A stretch of DNA of 64,000 bases from Rickettsiella grylli (GCF_000168295.1 NZ_AAQJ02000001.1:461001-525000); one strand, 5' to 3'; positions 32,315 to 42,666 are shown, counted from the first letter of the stretch. Program-made: numbers and translations. Notes: a model not told the origin generated them from the letters alone.

Positions 32315-34634
32315 CTGAAGCTTCCTTGTTCGTTGACAATGGTATCCCTGTTTTATCCTCACGAAGTACTTGAGCGGCTTCGATCATGTTTTGTAATGCA
32401 GGTGTCACTTCATTCCAATGACGTGTTTTTAGACCACAATCTGGATTGACCCAAAGCCGTTCAATAGGAATATAACGGAGTGCTTGTTTCAATTGATTAA
32501 TCATTTCATTTTTTGAGGGGACACGCGGTGAATGAATGTCATAGATTCCTGGACCTATTTCATTTGGATAAGAAAAGGATTCAAATGCATGCAAAAGTTT
32601 CATGTTGGAACGAGAACTTTCAAGCGTAATGACGTCGGCATCCAATGCCGCAATGGCCTCCATAACATCATTAAATTCGGAATAACACATATGCGTATGA
32701 ATTTGTGTACTCGCTTGAACTGCAGAAGAAGCAATCCGGAATGAAAATACAGCCCAATCTAAATAACTTTTCCAATCTTTACGACGTAAAGGTAATCTTT
32801 CACGAAAAGCAGGCTCATCGATTTGAATAATACGAATGCCTGCACGTTCGAGATCAAGGACTTCATCGCGTAATGCTAATGCAATTTGTAATCCCGTTGT
32901 TTGGTAGGGTTGATCATCTCGGACAAAAGACCATGCTAACAGTGTTGTGGGCCCTGTTAGCATGCCTTTAACAGGACGCTGCGTTAAACCTTGACTATAA
33001 GCGGACCATTCTACCGTCATGGGTTTTGGACGATGGATATCACCATAGATGATAGGCGGTTTAACACAGCGGGACCCATAACTTTGTACCCAGCCATTTT
33101 TAGTGAAAACAAAGCCCTCTAAGCATTCACCAAAATATTCAACCATGTCATTACGTTCTGCTTCACCATGCACCAAAACGTCTAAACCTAAGGCTTCCTG
33201 TCGAAGGATAACATCTGCAATATGTTGTTTTATTTTCTGTTGATAAATTTCAGAGGTCATTTTTCCTGATTTATAGGCAAGCCGAATTTTTCGGATATCC
33301 GATGTTTGGGGGAATGAGCCAATCGTTGTTGTCGGGAGTAAATTTAATTGTAAGCTTGATTTTTGTTGTTTTGCACGAGAAATATAGTCCATATTTCGTT
33401 TAGCCATAGTGGGCGTGATTGATTTAATTCGATTTTGTACATCGCTATTCTGAATACGCGTTGATGTTTTTCGAGTGTGTAACGCGCGTTGATTTTCTAT
33501 TAATAATTGCGTCGTCGTCGGTTCGTTAGAATGGAGGGCACGTGACAATAACGCGATTTCAGCTAATTTTTGTTTGGAAAAAGCGAACCAATTTTTTATT
33601 TCCGGATCCAGTTTCGTTTCACTGTCTAAATCAACAGGGACGTGAAGTAATGAACAACTACTTCCTAACCATAAGTTTTCACCATAGCGTTCATAAATAG
33701 GACGTAATACCGTTAAGATTTTTGTTAAATCAGCGCGCCAAATATTGCGACCATTAATGAATCCTAGAGAAAGAACTTTGTTTTTTGGAAAAACATCGAG
33801 ACAACGAGGCAATTGTTCTGGGGCTGTGGAACAATCAATGTGCAAACCATGAATAGGTAATTGGTCGATAAGCGATAATTGATCGCAAATGTCACCAAAA
33901 TAAGTGGTTAACAGACAATGAATGTCATTAAAATTTAATTGTTGATAGGTTTTTATATAGGCTTGTTTCCAATTTTTATCGATATCAAGTGCTAATAATG
34001 GTTCATCGATTTGTATCCACTCAATATTTTGGGAACGGAAATGCGCAAAAATTTGATTATAAACAGGCAGTAAATTTTCTAATAAATTTAATTTATTAAA
34101 TTCAGTTTGTTTCGATTTTCCGAGCCAAAGATAGGTTAATGGCCCGAGTAAAACGGGTTTGACACGATAACCTTTCGCCAGGGCTCTATCAATTGATGAA
34201 AATAAATAATCGGTACTTAATTGAAAAGTTTGATCCAAACAAAACTCAGGAACCATATAATGGTAGTTGGTATTAAACCATTTTGTCATTGCGCAGGCGG
34301 TAGTTTCTTGAACATTGGGTGCTTGACCACGCGCCATATAAAATAATGTATTTAAATCTATTTTTCCGGTATTGAAACGCTCAGGAATGACGCCAAATAA
34401 AGCACTGTGATCTAATACATGATCATACCAAGAGAAATCACCGACAGTGATAAAGTCTAGCCCCGCATCGGCTTGCATTTGCCAATTTTTATTTTCAATC
34501 TGTTGACCGATGTGTTGTAATTCAACGCTCGATATTTCCTGTCTCCAATAGCTTTCGACTGCTTTTTTCATTTCTCGATTGGCACCAATCCGAGGAAGAC
34601 CCAGTACATGTGATGAATTAAATTGAATAGACAT
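32292..34634 (-). CDS. metE: Cobalamin-independent methionine synthase
   Basis: 780 residues, full length. It transfers the methyl group from 5-methyltetrahydropteroyl-triglutamate to homocysteine. Both halves are complete; the C-terminal barrel has the zinc ligands in T-H-M-C-Y-S-E-F and N-P-D-C-G-L-K-T-R, and I-I-Q-I-D-E-P-A-F. The N-terminal half has G-L-P-R-I-G-A-N-R-E-M-K. A 300-nt leader precedes it with a promoter, a SAM-II-like aptamer and a terminator. Use of MetE rather than the B12-dependent MetH avoids a need for cobalamin. Confidence 0.96.
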   Translation of the reverse strand: MSIQFNSSHVLGLPRIGANREMKKAVESYWRQEISSVELQHIGQQIENKNWQMQADAGLDFITVGDFSWYDHVLDHSALFGVIPERFNTGKIDLNTLFYMARGQAPNVQETTACAMTKWFNTNYHYMVPEFCLDQTFQLSTDYLFSSIDRALAKGYRVKPVLLGPLTYLWLGKSKQTEFNKLNLLENLLPVYNQIFAHFRSQNIEWIQIDEPLLALDIDKNWKQAYIKTYQQLNFNDIHCLLTTYFGDICDQLSLIDQLPIHGLHIDCSTAPEQLPRCLDVFPKNKVLSLGFINGRNIWRADLTKILTVLRPIYERYGENLWLGSSCSLLHVPVDLDSETKLDPEIKNWFAFSKQKLAEIALLSRALHSNEPTTTQLLIENQRALHTRKTSTRIQNSDVQNRIKSITPTMAKRNMDYISRAKQQKSSLQLNLLPTTTIGSFPQTSDIRKIRLAYKSGKMTSEIYQQKIKQHIADVILRQEALGLDVLVHGEAERNDMVEYFGECLEGFVFTKNGWVQSYGSRCVKPPIIYGDIHRPKPMTVEWSAYSQGLTQRPVKGMLTGPTTLLAWSFVRDDQPYQTTGLQIALALRDEVLDLERAGIRIIQIDEPAFRERLPLRRKDWKSYLDWAVFSFRIASSAVQASTQIHTHMCYSEFNDVMEAIAALDADVITLESSRSNMKLLHAFESFSYPNEIGPGIYDIHSPRVPSKNEMINQLKQALRYIPIERLWVNPDCGLKTRHWNEVTPALQNMIEAAQVLREDKTGIPLSTNKEASDAIMSKI

Positions 34635-34835
34635 AACATTTTCCCTAAAAAATTAAAAAATAATACGAATGCCTCACTCAAAATGAGTGGTGTGTGAATG
34701 ATTAAAAGATTAAAACGTACATTATGGACGAAAGGAAAAGGTAAACAGAAGGATAAATCAATAGGGAGCCGTTTCAAGGAGCAACAATTATCATCCATGA
34801 TATTCACTTTCGTGTGGACAGTATAAACAAATAAC

Positions 34836-34868
34836 AAAAAACCACCGGCTAAAGCGACAGTGGTTTTT
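34836..34868 (-). terminator. Intrinsic terminator in metE leader (riboswitch expression platform)
   Basis: On the minus strand AAAAACCAC pairs with GTGGTTTTT (arms 34860-34868 and 34837-34845), followed by further Ts and TGTT. Its loop contains CGCTTTAGC, which is complementary to GCTAAAGCG (34873-34881) in the aptamer just upstream, so the terminator and a long antiterminator helix exclude each other. Confidence 0.8.
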
Positions 34869-34924
34869 AGGACGCTTTAGCTAAATTTATATAGCGTCAG
34901 CAAGCTGTAGTTCAAATCGACGCT
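34869..34924 (-). promoter_or_regulatory. Candidate SAM-II-class riboswitch aptamer upstream of metE
   Basis: Read on the minus strand: 6-bp stem P1 AGCGTC/GACGCT (34919-34924 and 34893-34898) enclosing GATTTGAACTACAGCTTGCT. It is followed by TATATAAAT, TTA and GCTAAAGCG. The known SAM-II pseudoknot has the same order: P1, a loop starting GAUUUAACC, the P1 partner, GAUAAAU, GCUAAA. The loop AGCT can pair with AGCT at 34880-34883 to form P2. It begins ~10 nt after the predicted transcription start and controls metE-metF, a typical SAM-II target. Confidence 0.72.
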
Positions 34925-34940
34925 TATCAAGTAAGCTGAA

Positions 34941-34969
34941 AGTATAGATGAAAAATAAGTAGAAGACAA
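34941..34969 (-). promoter_or_regulatory. sigma70 promoter of metE-metF
   Basis: Minus strand TTGTCT (34964-34969), 17-bp spacer, TATACT (34941-34946). Transcription would start near 34934, just before the aptamer, with a leader of about 300 nt to the metE ATG. Confidence 0.7.
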
Positions 34970-35147
34970 GATAATAAGGATTATCAACTCTATTTTTTTA
35001 TCTCGTTCACCGATTTATTTTTTGAATAAAATGATAAAGATTTAACAAACAACGACGCCTTTTAATTTTTTTAAAAGATAGACAACAATCAAAAATTTAG
35101 ATAAATTTTATAGGTTTAAAATTGCAAAGAAGTAAAAGGAGCCTATT

Positions 35148-35816
35148 ATGGAAGAGAAACAAACGTGTTTCAGAGAAATGGTCAATGAGTTTTGCGGATA
35201 TGCAATTGATGTAAACCTTTTTTCGACGATGCTTGAGTCTTCACTGATTATAGGATCGTTAAGCTATATTTATGATTTGTACCGAAATAGACGACTCAGT
35301 TCAAATGATCATCAGGAAATAAAAAAAATTTTTCACGACAATTTTATTTTTTTTTCCGAAGAAAACAATAAACAAACAGAAAAAGAGGATTATAAAACGT
35401 TGTTTTTATTATGTTTCCTTGTTGCATTATCGTTAATTTTTGGTTCCTTTTATTTACCGCTTATTTTTATTCCATTAACGTGCTGTTTTTTAATGAGTTG
35501 GCTTGTCAGCTATTGTATCATGAAAAAAAAAAATGATCTATTAAATTTAGAAAAAACTAAGCTTCCGGATGAGTTATTTCGTTTAAAATATGAGTTAAAT
35601 GGGTTAAAGAATATATTAGTCGATAGTTATGCCACCGAAACAGATAACCACGCAGATAATCAGGATTCAGTAACCCCTTATTCGATTGAAAATACGTCAT
35701 GCCCCAAAAAGGGAGTTACATTTTCTCTGATTACGAAGATTAACCTTTTTTCTGAAAATTTTGGTAGTAGCTTATCTTTAGACATAGAAGAGCGTGGGGT
35801 TGCCCCTCAATTATGA
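35148..35816 (+). CDS. Hypothetical membrane protein, 222 residues
   Basis: No recognised family. Start with AAAAGGAG upstream. Soluble N-terminus of ~85 residues, two adjacent transmembrane segments (L-F-L-L-C-F-L-V-A-L-S-L-I-F-G-S-F and L-I-F-I-P-L-T-C-C-F-L-M-S-W-L-V), then a charged helical C-terminal part with K-K-N-D-L-L-N-L-E-K-T. The hairpin-type membrane insertion and Ser-rich tail resemble inclusion or vacuole-membrane effectors of intracellular bacteria, but no motif proves it. It stands alone between metE and ctp and is divergent from metE. Confidence 0.55.
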   Translation: MEEKQTCFREMVNEFCGYAIDVNLFSTMLESSLIIGSLSYIYDLYRNRRLSSNDHQEIKKIFHDNFIFFSEENNKQTEKEDYKTLFLLCFLVALSLIFGSFYLPLIFIPLTCCFLMSWLVSYCIMKKKNDLLNLEKTKLPDELFRLKYELNGLKNILVDSYATETDNHADNQDSVTPYSIENTSCPKKGVTFSLITKINLFSENFGSSLSLDIEERGVAPQL

Positions 35817-35897
35817 GAACTGATTTTATCTGTTTTATCGTGGATAGAAAGATGAAACGTTTATAGTTGATGAAAACTATCCATGGAATGTAGTGTT

Positions 35898-37238
35898 CTA
35901 TAACGGAGTTTTTGTGGGTTGTAGGGCAATCATGCTTTTTAGTAAATTGAATGCTTCAAAAAGTTGATAATCATTTTTTAATAAGTCGGTGGTATTGGTC
36001 GCACTGGATGAGGGTGATAAAAAGGAATGGTTAGGGTTTTTATCATTTTTTAAGTGTCCTTTTAATTCAGACTCATGAAACGAAATAGCTTCAATAGGAT
36101 TTTTAGTGAACGCATTTATTTTGAGTTCATCGACGATAATATCAGGAGAAATTCCTGAAGCTTGAATCGATCGACCGGAGGGTGTGTAATATAAAGCCGT
36201 GGTCAGTTTAAGGGCTGCGGCATCATCGAGTGGAATGACTGTTTGCACGGACCCCTTCCCAAAACTTTTTGTTCCTAAAATAACAGCACGATGATTATCT
36301 TGTAATGCACCGGCCACGATTTCAGCGCCTGACGCACTTCCTTGATTAATTAAGACAACCAATTTTTCGGAATAAACCTGATCATTCGGTTTAGCTAAAA
36401 TTTTCAGTTTAGCATCGGCTGATTGGCCCATTGTGTAAACGATCACTTGGTCGTAATGCATTGTCTTCGCATCCAGAAACGCATTAGTGACTTCTGCTGC
36501 AGAGGTTAATAACCCACCAGGATTGTTTCTTAAATCCAAAATGAGGCCTTGAATCGGCGTTTTTTCTTGGTGTTGCAATTTTTTAAGCATATGATCAAGA
36601 TCATGACGTGTACTTGCTTGAAAACTATTAATTCGAATATACGCATAACCCGGTTCTAAAAGATGCCCTTTTATACTTTGGATATGGACGAGCCCTCGTT
36701 TTAAATGAACGAAGCGTGGTTTAGGTTGACCCTGTCGAATTAATGTTAATTGGATGGAACTCCCTTTTCGACCACGCATTTTCCTAACTGCTTCACGTAA
36801 ACTCAAACCTTGAATTGGTGTGTTATTAATACGTATGATCCAATCTCCTGGTTTAATGCCTGCTTTTTGCGCGGGACCGTCATCAATGGGTGTTACGACA
36901 CGTAACAACCCTTCTTCCATACCGACTTCGAGCCCTAAACCACTGAATTCACCAGTCGTTGCTGTTTTTAAATCCTTTAAATCGTCTGCATCTAAAAAAC
37001 TAGAATGCGGATCAAGTCCACTCGCCATACCTTGCATCGCATTTTGTAGAAGATCATGTTCTGATATTTTTTGGACATATTCATTTTTTATAATTTCTAA
37101 TTCTCGGTTAAAGCGTAATACATCTTGGGAAAGTTTATTTTCCTGAGGGGAAGGGACTTTGGCTGGATTAGAAAAAGCAGAGCTGAAACCTAATAAAAAA
37201 CAGGCCAAGAAGAAAAAAAATGGAATTTTTAGTTTCAT
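35898..37238 (-). CDS. C-terminal processing peptidase (S41 family)
   Basis: 446 residues. Signal peptide (F-F-F-F-L-A-C-F-L-L-G-F-S-S-A-F-S), an N-terminal helical domain, a PDZ domain (G-L-G-L-E-V-G-M-E...A-G-I-K-P-G-D-W-I) and the S41 core with catalytic Ser in N-Q-G-S-A-S-G-A-E-I and Lys in G-T-K-S-F-G-K-G-S-V-Q. CtpA-type periplasmic proteases trim or degrade exported proteins with exposed C-termini, such as peptidoglycan hydrolases. It stands downstream of gpmI on the same strand after a 176-bp gap, probably with its own promoter. Confidence 0.92.
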   Translation of the reverse strand: MKLKIPFFFFLACFLLGFSSAFSNPAKVPSPQENKLSQDVLRFNRELEIIKNEYVQKISEHDLLQNAMQGMASGLDPHSSFLDADDLKDLKTATTGEFSGLGLEVGMEEGLLRVVTPIDDGPAQKAGIKPGDWIIRINNTPIQGLSLREAVRKMRGRKGSSIQLTLIRQGQPKPRFVHLKRGLVHIQSIKGHLLEPGYAYIRINSFQASTRHDLDHMLKKLQHQEKTPIQGLILDLRNNPGGLLTSAAEVTNAFLDAKTMHYDQVIVYTMGQSADAKLKILAKPNDQVYSEKLVVLINQGSASGAEIVAGALQDNHRAVILGTKSFGKGSVQTVIPLDDAAALKLTTALYYTPSGRSIQASGISPDIIVDELKINAFTKNPIEAISFHESELKGHLKNDKNPNHSFLSPSSSATNTTDLLKNDYQLFEAFNLLKSMIALQPTKTPL

Positions 37239-37414
37239 ACCCAGTGATCCTTTTAGTTTTGTACAAAATTTAATCTTCTTATCCGCAGCATGTTGTGAGT
37301 AGACTCAAATGATTGACAGCGTTATTTATAGTGTAATTCACTTTGGTGAATTTGCGAGAAGCGAGTCAAAAAATTGTTATTTTTTTGACCTATCAAGAAT
37401 GTATAAACGTGGGA

Positions 37415-38968
37415 TTATATGAGCGTCAATAGGCTTTGACCGGTCATTTCTTGGGGTTTAGGTAAATTTAATACGTATAAAAGCGTAGGCGCAATATTCG
37501 CTAAACTGGGATGTTTGATGGGATTTATTTTTGCCGGACGACCCACATAGATAAAAGGAACGGGTTTGTTCGTGTGAGCTGTATGTGCTTGCTGTGTGTT
37601 TTCATCAAACATACATTCTGCATTACCGTGATCGGCGGTAATCAGCGCTTCGCCGCCATATTGTTTCAAACAGTGCGTAATTTTTCCAATACAGTCATCG
37701 ATACATTGAATAGCGTGTAATGTCGCGGGTAAATTCCCAGTATGGCCGAGCATGTCAGGGTTTGCAAAATTACAAATAATAACGTCATATTTTTTTTCTT
37801 TAATCACCTTTAAAAGGTGATGTGTAATTTCAAGCGCACTCATATCAGGAACACGATCATAAGTGCTTACTTTTTTTGAAGGGATTAAAACACGTGTTTC
37901 GTTTATCAAGGGTGTTTCATTTCCGCCATTAAAAAAGAAAGTGACATGCGCATATTTTTCAGTTTCAGCGATACGTAATTGGCTCAAATGATGCTGAGCC
38001 AAATAATCGCCTAAACTATTGCGCAGGTTTTGTTGTGGAAAAGCAACTTGACTGGGCAGTGTTGTTGCGTATTCAGTTAAAGAGATAAATCCAGCGAGGC
38101 GCGGATGTAATTGCCTGTGAAAGGCGTTAAAGGATTTATCAAGAAAGGCATGACTTAATTGACGTGCTCTGTCAGCGCGAAAATTCATAAAAATAACTAG
38201 ATCACCGTCATTAATAGTGAGGTGTGATGGGTTTATTTCTGTTATTCGGGTGGGTGATACAAATTCATCGGTTTCTCCGCGATCGTAGGCGAATTGCAAA
38301 GCTTGTAAAGCATTGGTTGCTTGATAGTTTGTTTTTCCTAAGGTTAAACAATCGTAAGCGATTTTCGTACGTTGCCAACGTTTATCTCTATCCATGGCAT
38401 AGTAACGTCCCATAAGACTTGCAATTTTTCCTATACCTAATTGGGTACATTTCGCTTCAAGACGTTTTAGGAAAATTTTAGCACTTTGAGGCGGGGTATC
38501 TCGGCCATCCAGAAAAGGATGGAGATAACAGGATATTATACCCTGTTGCGCAGCTAGTTCGAGTAATGCAGTCCAATGGTTCTCGTGACTGTGAACACCA
38601 CCTGAGGATAAAAGTCCTATTAAATGAACCGATTGATGATTGGAAAGAATTTTTTTAAATCCTGCTAGCAAGCAGGAATTTTTAAAAAACGCTCGGGTCT
38701 CTATTGCGTTATTAATACGGGTTAAATCTTGATGAATGATTCGACCCGCACCCAAGGTTAGATGACCCACTTCTGAATTACCCATCTGGCCAACGGGTAG
38801 GCCAACCGCTTGGCCCGATGCATCGAGTAATGTGTGCGGGCAGGTTTCAAGCAAATGATCCCAATGTGGCGTATGAGCCATCGCAATGGCATTGTGATCT
38901 TTTTTTTCGTTGAAACCCCATCCATCCAATATGAGCAAGAGAAGGGGGGAGGGATTTTGTTGAGACAT
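37415..38968 (-). CDS. gpmI: 2,3-bisphosphoglycerate-independent phosphoglycerate mutase
   Basis: 517 residues from ATG 38968 (AAGG seven bases before it; an ATG two codons upstream is too close to that site). Interconverts 3- and 2-phosphoglycerate with two Mn ions. Visible: L-I-L-D-G-W-G near the N-terminus, the phosphorylated Ser in Q-M-G-N-S-E-V-G-H, D-G-R-D-T-P-P, N-F-R-A-D-R-A-R-Q and the metal-binding I-T-A-D-H-G-N-A-E. Full length for the family. It lies just after a MATE exporter gene (21 bp). Confidence 0.95.
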   Translation of the reverse strand: MSQQNPSPLLLLILDGWGFNEKKDHNAIAMAHTPHWDHLLETCPHTLLDASGQAVGLPVGQMGNSEVGHLTLGAGRIIHQDLTRINNAIETRAFFKNSCLLAGFKKILSNHQSVHLIGLLSSGGVHSHENHWTALLELAAQQGIISCYLHPFLDGRDTPPQSAKIFLKRLEAKCTQLGIGKIASLMGRYYAMDRDKRWQRTKIAYDCLTLGKTNYQATNALQALQFAYDRGETDEFVSPTRITEINPSHLTINDGDLVIFMNFRADRARQLSHAFLDKSFNAFHRQLHPRLAGFISLTEYATTLPSQVAFPQQNLRNSLGDYLAQHHLSQLRIAETEKYAHVTFFFNGGNETPLINETRVLIPSKKVSTYDRVPDMSALEITHHLLKVIKEKKYDVIICNFANPDMLGHTGNLPATLHAIQCIDDCIGKITHCLKQYGGEALITADHGNAECMFDENTQQAHTAHTNKPVPFIYVGRPAKINPIKHPSLANIAPTLLYVLNLPKPQEMTGQSLLTLI

Positions 38969-38989
38969 CGTCATACCTTGATTTTTAAT

Positions 38990-40357
38990 CTATCGTGGAT
39001 GAAACAATAATGCATTGATTTTACGGTGGTATTGCCAACTCAACAAAAATAAACCGATCATTTCAGCGAGGATTGTTGCCCACCAAATCGCATGACTTGA
39101 AAAACCATACGATAGCGCAATGCTGCCTAAGGGTAAAGCGATGACCCAAAATACTAAAATAGAAGTCAATAACGTAAATCGAGTATCTTTTAGGCCGCGT
39201 AAAGCACCAAATAGGACAAAACGAGGCGCTTCAAAAAGTTGTACGAATGCCGCTAAGCCTAAAAATGTTTTTGCTAAATGGACAATGTTCGCGTTATTCG
39301 TATCGTTTATATTAAAGTCAATGCTGATAAGTTTTTCAGGAAAAAACCAATAAAGGATTGCAACGCCAAACATAAACGCGCTGGCATAAAAAATACCGAC
39401 AGTTGTCGTGTTATTCAATGCTTTTTTATTATTTTGACCCACATTGTGTCCTATGCGAATAGTAATGCCTTGAGCGAGCGCAAAGGTGACTATCGAGAAT
39501 AACCAAAAAAATTGTAAAGTAATTTGATTGGCGCTGAGTGTATCTGCATTAACGCGGCCCATCAGGAGACTCATGACGAGAAAAAAACCAACTTCAAAAA
39601 AATAAGTGAACCCCAAAGGTAAACCGACTTCGAAAATTTCATATATTTGTGGAATTATTTTTTTAAGGCGCGGCCATTTAAAATAAAGACGATATGTTTT
39701 ATTGAAGCAGAAGTAAACACAAAAACCAAGTGTAATAATCCAAAATGTTATCGCGGCTCCCCAGCCTATGCCAGCAATCCCTAAATTGGGAAAACCAAAT
39801 TTTCCAAACATCAAACTATAATTGAAAAAAATGCTCAGCGGAACAAAGAGTAAGCTAAAGGTTAGATTAATTTTAGTTCGACCTAAACCCGCCACAAATT
39901 GTAGGAGTACCGTGATAATAAAATCAGGAATAATTGCCCAAGTAAGACCATGGAGAAAAAATTGAGCCAATTTAACGGTTGTTGGCGCTTGTCCAAAAAA
40001 TAAAAAAAGAGGTGAGAGATTCCATAACAATAGCATAGCGGGTAGCATTAAAACGATAGCCATGAATAAGCCCGCAAAAAAAACACTGGCTATTTCAGTG
40101 TTTTTTTGTGCACCATAATAACGTGCAACTAAGGTTGTAATCGCCGAAAGGGTTCCCCAAATAATGACCATTAATGTTGTAAATACCCAGTTGACTAAAG
40201 CACCAGCGGCAAGACTTGCTGCTCCAAGATGTGCTAGAAATATATTCGAAAAAAATCCCACGGAAGTGTCAATGATGCCACTTATTATCAGCGGGATGGA
40301 TAAAGTCAATAGGGTTTTGCTCTCTCCCCAAAAGCGTTTAGAACACGTTAACGTCAT
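38990..40357 (-). CDS. MATE-family efflux transporter
   Basis: 455 residues with 12 predicted membrane helices. Begins T-L-L-T-L-S-I-P-L-I-I-S-G-I-I-D-T, the typical first-helix motif of NorM-like MATE proteins, and repeats the pattern at the second half (F-E-V-G-L-P-L-G-F-T-Y-F-F-E-V). MATE proteins export cationic drugs or dyes using Na+ or H+ gradients. Substrate cannot be told from sequence. It is followed by gpmI and separated from lgt by 72 bp. Confidence 0.88.
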   Translation of the reverse strand: MTLTCSKRFWGESKTLLTLSIPLIISGIIDTSVGFFSNIFLAHLGAASLAAGALVNWVFTTLMVIIWGTLSAITTLVARYYGAQKNTEIASVFFAGLFMAIVLMLPAMLLLWNLSPLFLFFGQAPTTVKLAQFFLHGLTWAIIPDFIITVLLQFVAGLGRTKINLTFSLLFVPLSIFFNYSLMFGKFGFPNLGIAGIGWGAAITFWIITLGFCVYFCFNKTYRLYFKWPRLKKIIPQIYEIFEVGLPLGFTYFFEVGFFLVMSLLMGRVNADTLSANQITLQFFWLFSIVTFALAQGITIRIGHNVGQNNKKALNNTTTVGIFYASAFMFGVAILYWFFPEKLISIDFNINDTNNANIVHLAKTFLGLAAFVQLFEAPRFVLFGALRGLKDTRFTLLTSILVFWVIALPLGSIALSYGFSSHAIWWATILAEMIGLFLLSWQYHRKINALLFHPR

Positions 40358-40429
40358 GATAGGATAGATTTATAGTGGAGTCGATTAGAATGAGAAAAAC
40401 AATAAGCCCAAACCCATCTCTAAAAAAGT

Positions 40430-41212
40430 TTAAGTGTTGTTAGTTCGTATTTTATATAATAAAAATAAACCAAACAGGATCATTGGAATAGAAAGCAATT
40501 GCCCCATGGTTAACCAATTCCAAGCAATGAAACCTAGTTGTGAATCAGGTTCTCGAAAAAACTCAAGTCCAAAACGGAAAATGCCATATAAAATAGCAAA
40601 CCATGCTGAAACAGCCCCCCGAGGTCTTTTTTTACTGGAATAGATCCAGAGGATAACGAATAAAACGACGCCTTCAAAAAAGAATTCGTAAAGTTGAGAA
40701 GGGTGTCTAGGTAATCCACCGGCATGTGGGAAAACCATACCCCAGGGGACTTCCGTCATTCGGCCCCATAATTCGCCGTTGATAAAATTACCAATGCGAC
40801 CGGCGCCTAAGCCGAGAGGGACAAGGGGCGCAGAAAAATCAGCAATATCAAAAAAGGGTTTTCCGGTTTTACGAGCAAACAAATAAAAAGCGAATAACAC
40901 ACCTAAAAGACCGCCATGAAAGGACATTCCACCCTGCCAAATTTGAAAAATAATCCAAGGATGGCTTAAGAAGTTGCCTAAGTCGTAAAACAACATATAA
41001 CCTACACGTCCACCCAGAATAACACCAAGCGCGACGTAAAAAAGCAGATCACTCACTTCATCAGTAGTCCAACCACTATTCGGTTTTTTTGCGCGATAAA
41101 TGGCAAGCAACCAAGCGCCTATAAATCCAAAGGCATACATCAGGCCATACCAATGAACCTTCAGTGGACCTAGGCTAAATGCGATAGGGTTTATTGTAGG
41201 ATAGATCAACAT
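40430..41212 (-). CDS. lgt: Prolipoprotein diacylglyceryl transferase
   Basis: 260 residues with seven membrane helices. The Lgt signature [16 protein letters not shown] is present, and the H-G-G-L-L-G motif with the essential His. It attaches diacylglycerol to the lipobox cysteine of lipoproteins, for example MltB and RlpA encoded just upstream. Its start overlaps the 3' end of the GT87 gene by 7 bp, so it is the last gene of the rodA operon. Confidence 0.96.
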   Translation of the reverse strand: MLIYPTINPIAFSLGPLKVHWYGLMYAFGFIGAWLLAIYRAKKPNSGWTTDEVSDLLFYVALGVILGGRVGYMLFYDLGNFLSHPWIIFQIWQGGMSFHGGLLGVLFAFYLFARKTGKPFFDIADFSAPLVPLGLGAGRIGNFINGELWGRMTEVPWGMVFPHAGGLPRHPSQLYEFFFEGVVLFVILWIYSSKKRPRGAVSAWFAILYGIFRFGLEFFREPDSQLGFIAWNWLTMGQLLSIPMILFGLFLLYKIRTNNT

Positions 41213-42666
41213 AATTTAAATCCTGTGATGTGCAAGTAGGTATTATAATGCGTACTGTAAAATTGACTATGAAGGAACCCATAGAGCGTGGCGTTACCTA
41301 TCCCTTGGTAAGCGGGTAAAAAGGCCACAACCCCCATTAATAATAACAGGGCTTGCGGTATTTTTTCAAAATGTAACGAAAAATGATGGGGTAAATAATA
41401 GCGCAATCTAAATAATAAACTTATTAAACTCAGTAAGACGAGAAAATATAATGAAGAACTTAAAAAGAGGCGTAATACATTTTTTGTGTTAATCATATCG
41501 CTATGGATTAAGTTCATCGGGATATTACTGACGAAAATACAGGTCATTAAAAAGAGGGGTAATCCGATAGGATAAATACCTTTGATGGAAAATTGCCATA
41601 AAATGAAGAAAGGGATACATAATAAAGGGAAATAATAAATCCAACCTAAAGGAGAAAGTAACAACATACCGACAATGATTGCAGAGAAATCAAGATCTAT
41701 TTTGTGTGCGCTTGAGATACCCACTTGAGGACGTAAAAATTGGATAAGCGCAAGAAAAAATAGAATAGAAATAAGCGGATAAAGAATGTTAATCAGTCCA
41801 GGGAGAGGAAATAAAGCAATGTTTTTTTCTAAGCCACCCAATAAGCGTAATAAAAAACCATAGAATGAAACATTCCAACTGGAAGCTGCCCAGCTGATGT
41901 GCTGACAGACATGATAATACGCTCTGTAATTGGCGATCCCTAAAAAAAACGCGGCGATTAAACTACAACACAATAGCGTTATTAAAAATGTACCTAAAGC
42001 ACGCCATTCTTTTCGCATCAGGAAATAGAAGAAAAACAAACCAATAAATGGCTTTAAACTGGCTGCTAGACCTAAAAAAAATGCAGCCAGTGATGTTTTT
42101 TCATTACGGGCGGCGCGCCATCCAAGGACTACCAAGGGAAGCAATATCAAACTGACTTGACCCAATTGCACGTTTATAAAACTAGGAAAATAACTGAACA
42201 GCCCAATGAGTAGTAATAACCCACAAGAGGGCGAAAACGTTTTACGGTTAAGTTTTTGTTGTAATAATAAAATACCTATTGCGCCGCTTATGATTGAAAT
42301 AAATGTCCATAACACGAAGGCATGGGGATAGCTCAGATAGGCGAAGGGAAACGTAATCAGCGTAAAAAAGGGAGGATTTAAATTATCACCTAATTTTATT
42401 GATTTTTGAGAAGTTAATTTAAAGTCGCTCGTAGAATGTGAAGCATGTCGTTTATGTTTTATAAAATAAACAGGTGTATAGATGTTTTTTCCGTGAATAA
42501 AACAACGTTGAGAATGATAAAACTTTCCAAAATCGCTATAGAGAAAATTTTCTCCTCCCCGTGTTAATGGATAAATTAAATAAAGGGAGAGTAGGATAAT
42601 CAGCAGAACGACTCCGCACAAAAAAAGAAGACGATGAAAAGCGTTTGTTAATTGCATATCAACCAT
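41206..42666 (-). CDS. GT87/DUF2029-type polytopic glycosyltransferase
   Basis: 486 residues with about ten transmembrane segments. Features of polyprenol-phosphate-mannose-dependent transferases (GT-C, DUF2029): a conserved acidic region after the first helix ([12 protein letters not shown]), [14 protein letters not shown] and [14 protein letters not shown]. It likely transfers a lipid-linked sugar to an envelope glycan or protein; the acceptor is unknown. Located between rlpA and lgt with overlaps at both ends. An ATG three codons in (42657) is an alternative start. Confidence 0.8.
   Translation of the reverse strand: MVDMQLTNAFHRLLFLCGVVLLIILLSLYLIYPLTRGGENFLYSDFGKFYHSQRCFIHGKNIYTPVYFIKHKRHASHSTSDFKLTSQKSIKLGDNLNPPFFTLITFPFAYLSYPHAFVLWTFISIISGAIGILLLQQKLNRKTFSPSCGLLLLIGLFSYFPSFINVQLGQVSLILLPLVVLGWRAARNEKTSLAAFFLGLAASLKPFIGLFFFYFLMRKEWRALGTFLITLLCCSLIAAFFLGIANYRAYYHVCQHISWAASSWNVSFYGFLLRLLGGLEKNIALFPLPGLINILYPLISILFFLALIQFLRPQVGISSAHKIDLDFSAIIVGMLLLSPLGWIYYFPLLCIPFFILWQFSIKGIYPIGLPLFLMTCIFVSNIPMNLIHSDMINTKNVLRLFLSSSLYFLVLLSLISLLFRLRYYLPHHFSLHFEKIPQALLLLMGVVAFLPAYQGIGNATLYGFLHSQFYSTHYNTYLHITGFKLC

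Noticed and set aside
34568-34837. Minus-strand 89-residue frame in the metE leader
   Set aside because: It begins right after the terminator, runs into the metE coding sequence in another frame, and is Phe/Leu-rich without a family. The region is better explained as untranslated leader.
35041-35080. PmrA-like box upstream of 35148
   Set aside because: Two TTAA elements are present, but their period is 9 bp instead of 11, so it fails the pattern shared by the other three genes.
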